A DNA stretch of 64,000 nucleotides from Aphidius gifuensis (taxonomy: Eukaryota; Arthropoda; Insecta; Hymenoptera; Braconidae): assembly GCF_014905175.1 (NCBI RefSeq), contig NC_057789.1:18650496-18714495 (forward strand), given 5' to 3'. The notes below the pieces were generated by a model. It worked only from the letters and a program-made list of their open reading frames with translations, was not told where the DNA came from and made no database searches. Shown piece by piece: positions 63,831 to 64,000 of this stretch. The translations under genes were made by a program, and so were the position numbers. The number at the start of each line of letters is the position of its first letter. Position 1 is the stretch's first letter.

Positions 63831-64000
63831 GAAAAGCGAAAACAATAGGAAATTAAAATTCCCTAAAAAAATGACAACAATAAACTATAAATTTTTATCT
63901 AACTGTTCTAGGTATTGGCAAAAGCAATACTTTCAATCAATACTCGGTGGTGGTGGTGGAAATTGAGGACCAGGGAATAACACCGGGAGTCCAGGACGAG

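Larger units (their letters stand above)
62572..63864 (-). mobile_element. RPA1-like element copy 3 with short terminal inverted repeats
   Basis: The left end GGGGGGAATTTCAATTTTTT (62573 on) and right end AAATTAAAATTCCCT (63850-63864) are inverted, and the internal order (RPA1-like fragment, T-rich tandem region, G-run at about 63811-63823, GAAAAGCGAAAACAATAGG) equals copy 2 at 27825-29692. The shared right end outside the gene supports a common element rather than independent gene duplications. Confidence 0.6.

Noticed and set aside
1..64000. Integrated bracovirus or nudivirus segment, considered because the host may be a parasitoid wasp
   Set aside because: The capsid, protease, integrase and polymerase genes form a Polinton set. 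I saw no bracovirus virulence-gene families or nudivirus core genes.

Overview
This is AT-rich nuclear DNA from an insect, packed with transposable elements. I see no intact ordinary host gene. The best clue to the organism is a nuclear copy of mitochondrial DNA (NUMT, about 2290-8386). It keeps the ancestral insect order cytb-nad6-trnP-trnT-nad4L-nad4-trnH-nad5-trnF-trnE-trnS1-trnN-trnR-trnA, reads with the invertebrate mitochondrial code (TGA = Trp), and its trnS1 appears to have a TCT anticodon. As I recall, that anticodon is common in braconid and other parasitoid wasps, so a parasitoid hymenopteran is my inference. Polinton/Maverick elements and divergent Gypsy elements are also compatible with this.

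Layout. 1-2289: 3' part of a broken Copia retrotransposon ending in its LTR. 2290-8386: the NUMT, whose nad5 is split by a 1056-bp solo LTR (5722-6777) with a perfect 4-bp target duplication. 8389-14380: Gypsy-1, with pol and an unusual third ORF on the minus strand, plus an opposite-strand gag fragment and a probable LTR. 14382-16062: remains of two capsid genes of a Polinton (copy A). 16036-20056: two arrays of a ~177-bp satellite in opposite orientations, on either side of a replication-protein-A-like (RPA1) gene fragment. 21100-23430: a topoisomerase III alpha (TOP3A) pseudogene whose C-terminal zinc-binding segment is repeated in tandem about three times. 25.6-38.4 kb: foldback elements, a second RPA1-like element, a J-domain ORF, zinc-finger remains and a tRNA-derived SINE. 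38.4-39.8 kb: a Gypsy-2 pol fragment.

40.8-49.5 kb holds the best-preserved gene set, Polinton copy B. It has three poorly known ORFs on the plus strand. The major capsid, minor capsid (penton), adenovirus-like protease and a glycine/alanine-rich hydrophobic protein lie on the minus strand. A conserved protein of unknown function and a retroviral-type integrase with chromodomain lie on the plus strand, and protein-primed DNA polymerase B on the minus strand. Most of these genes carry frameshifts or stops, and I found no packaging ATPase.

50.2-60.9 kb is a long Gypsy-2 retrotransposon on the minus strand: 5' LTR, tRNA-Leu-type primer site, gag, protease, RT/RNase H, an acidic linker, and integrase. 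Its LTRs and flanks contain nested insertions: an LRR gene fragment, a palindromic GGCC-rich element, and a 1055-bp inverted-repeat element holding a second TOP3A fragment. The end of the window has an Arg/Gly-rich ORF of unusual composition and a third RPA1-like element.

The least expected signal is the repeated presence of fragments of DNA-repair genes (RPA1 three times, TOP3A twice), with two of the RPA1 copies and one TOP3A copy lying between short inverted repeats. This suggests non-autonomous DNA elements that carry pieces of replication genes. All calls come from reading the sequence; no database search was possible.
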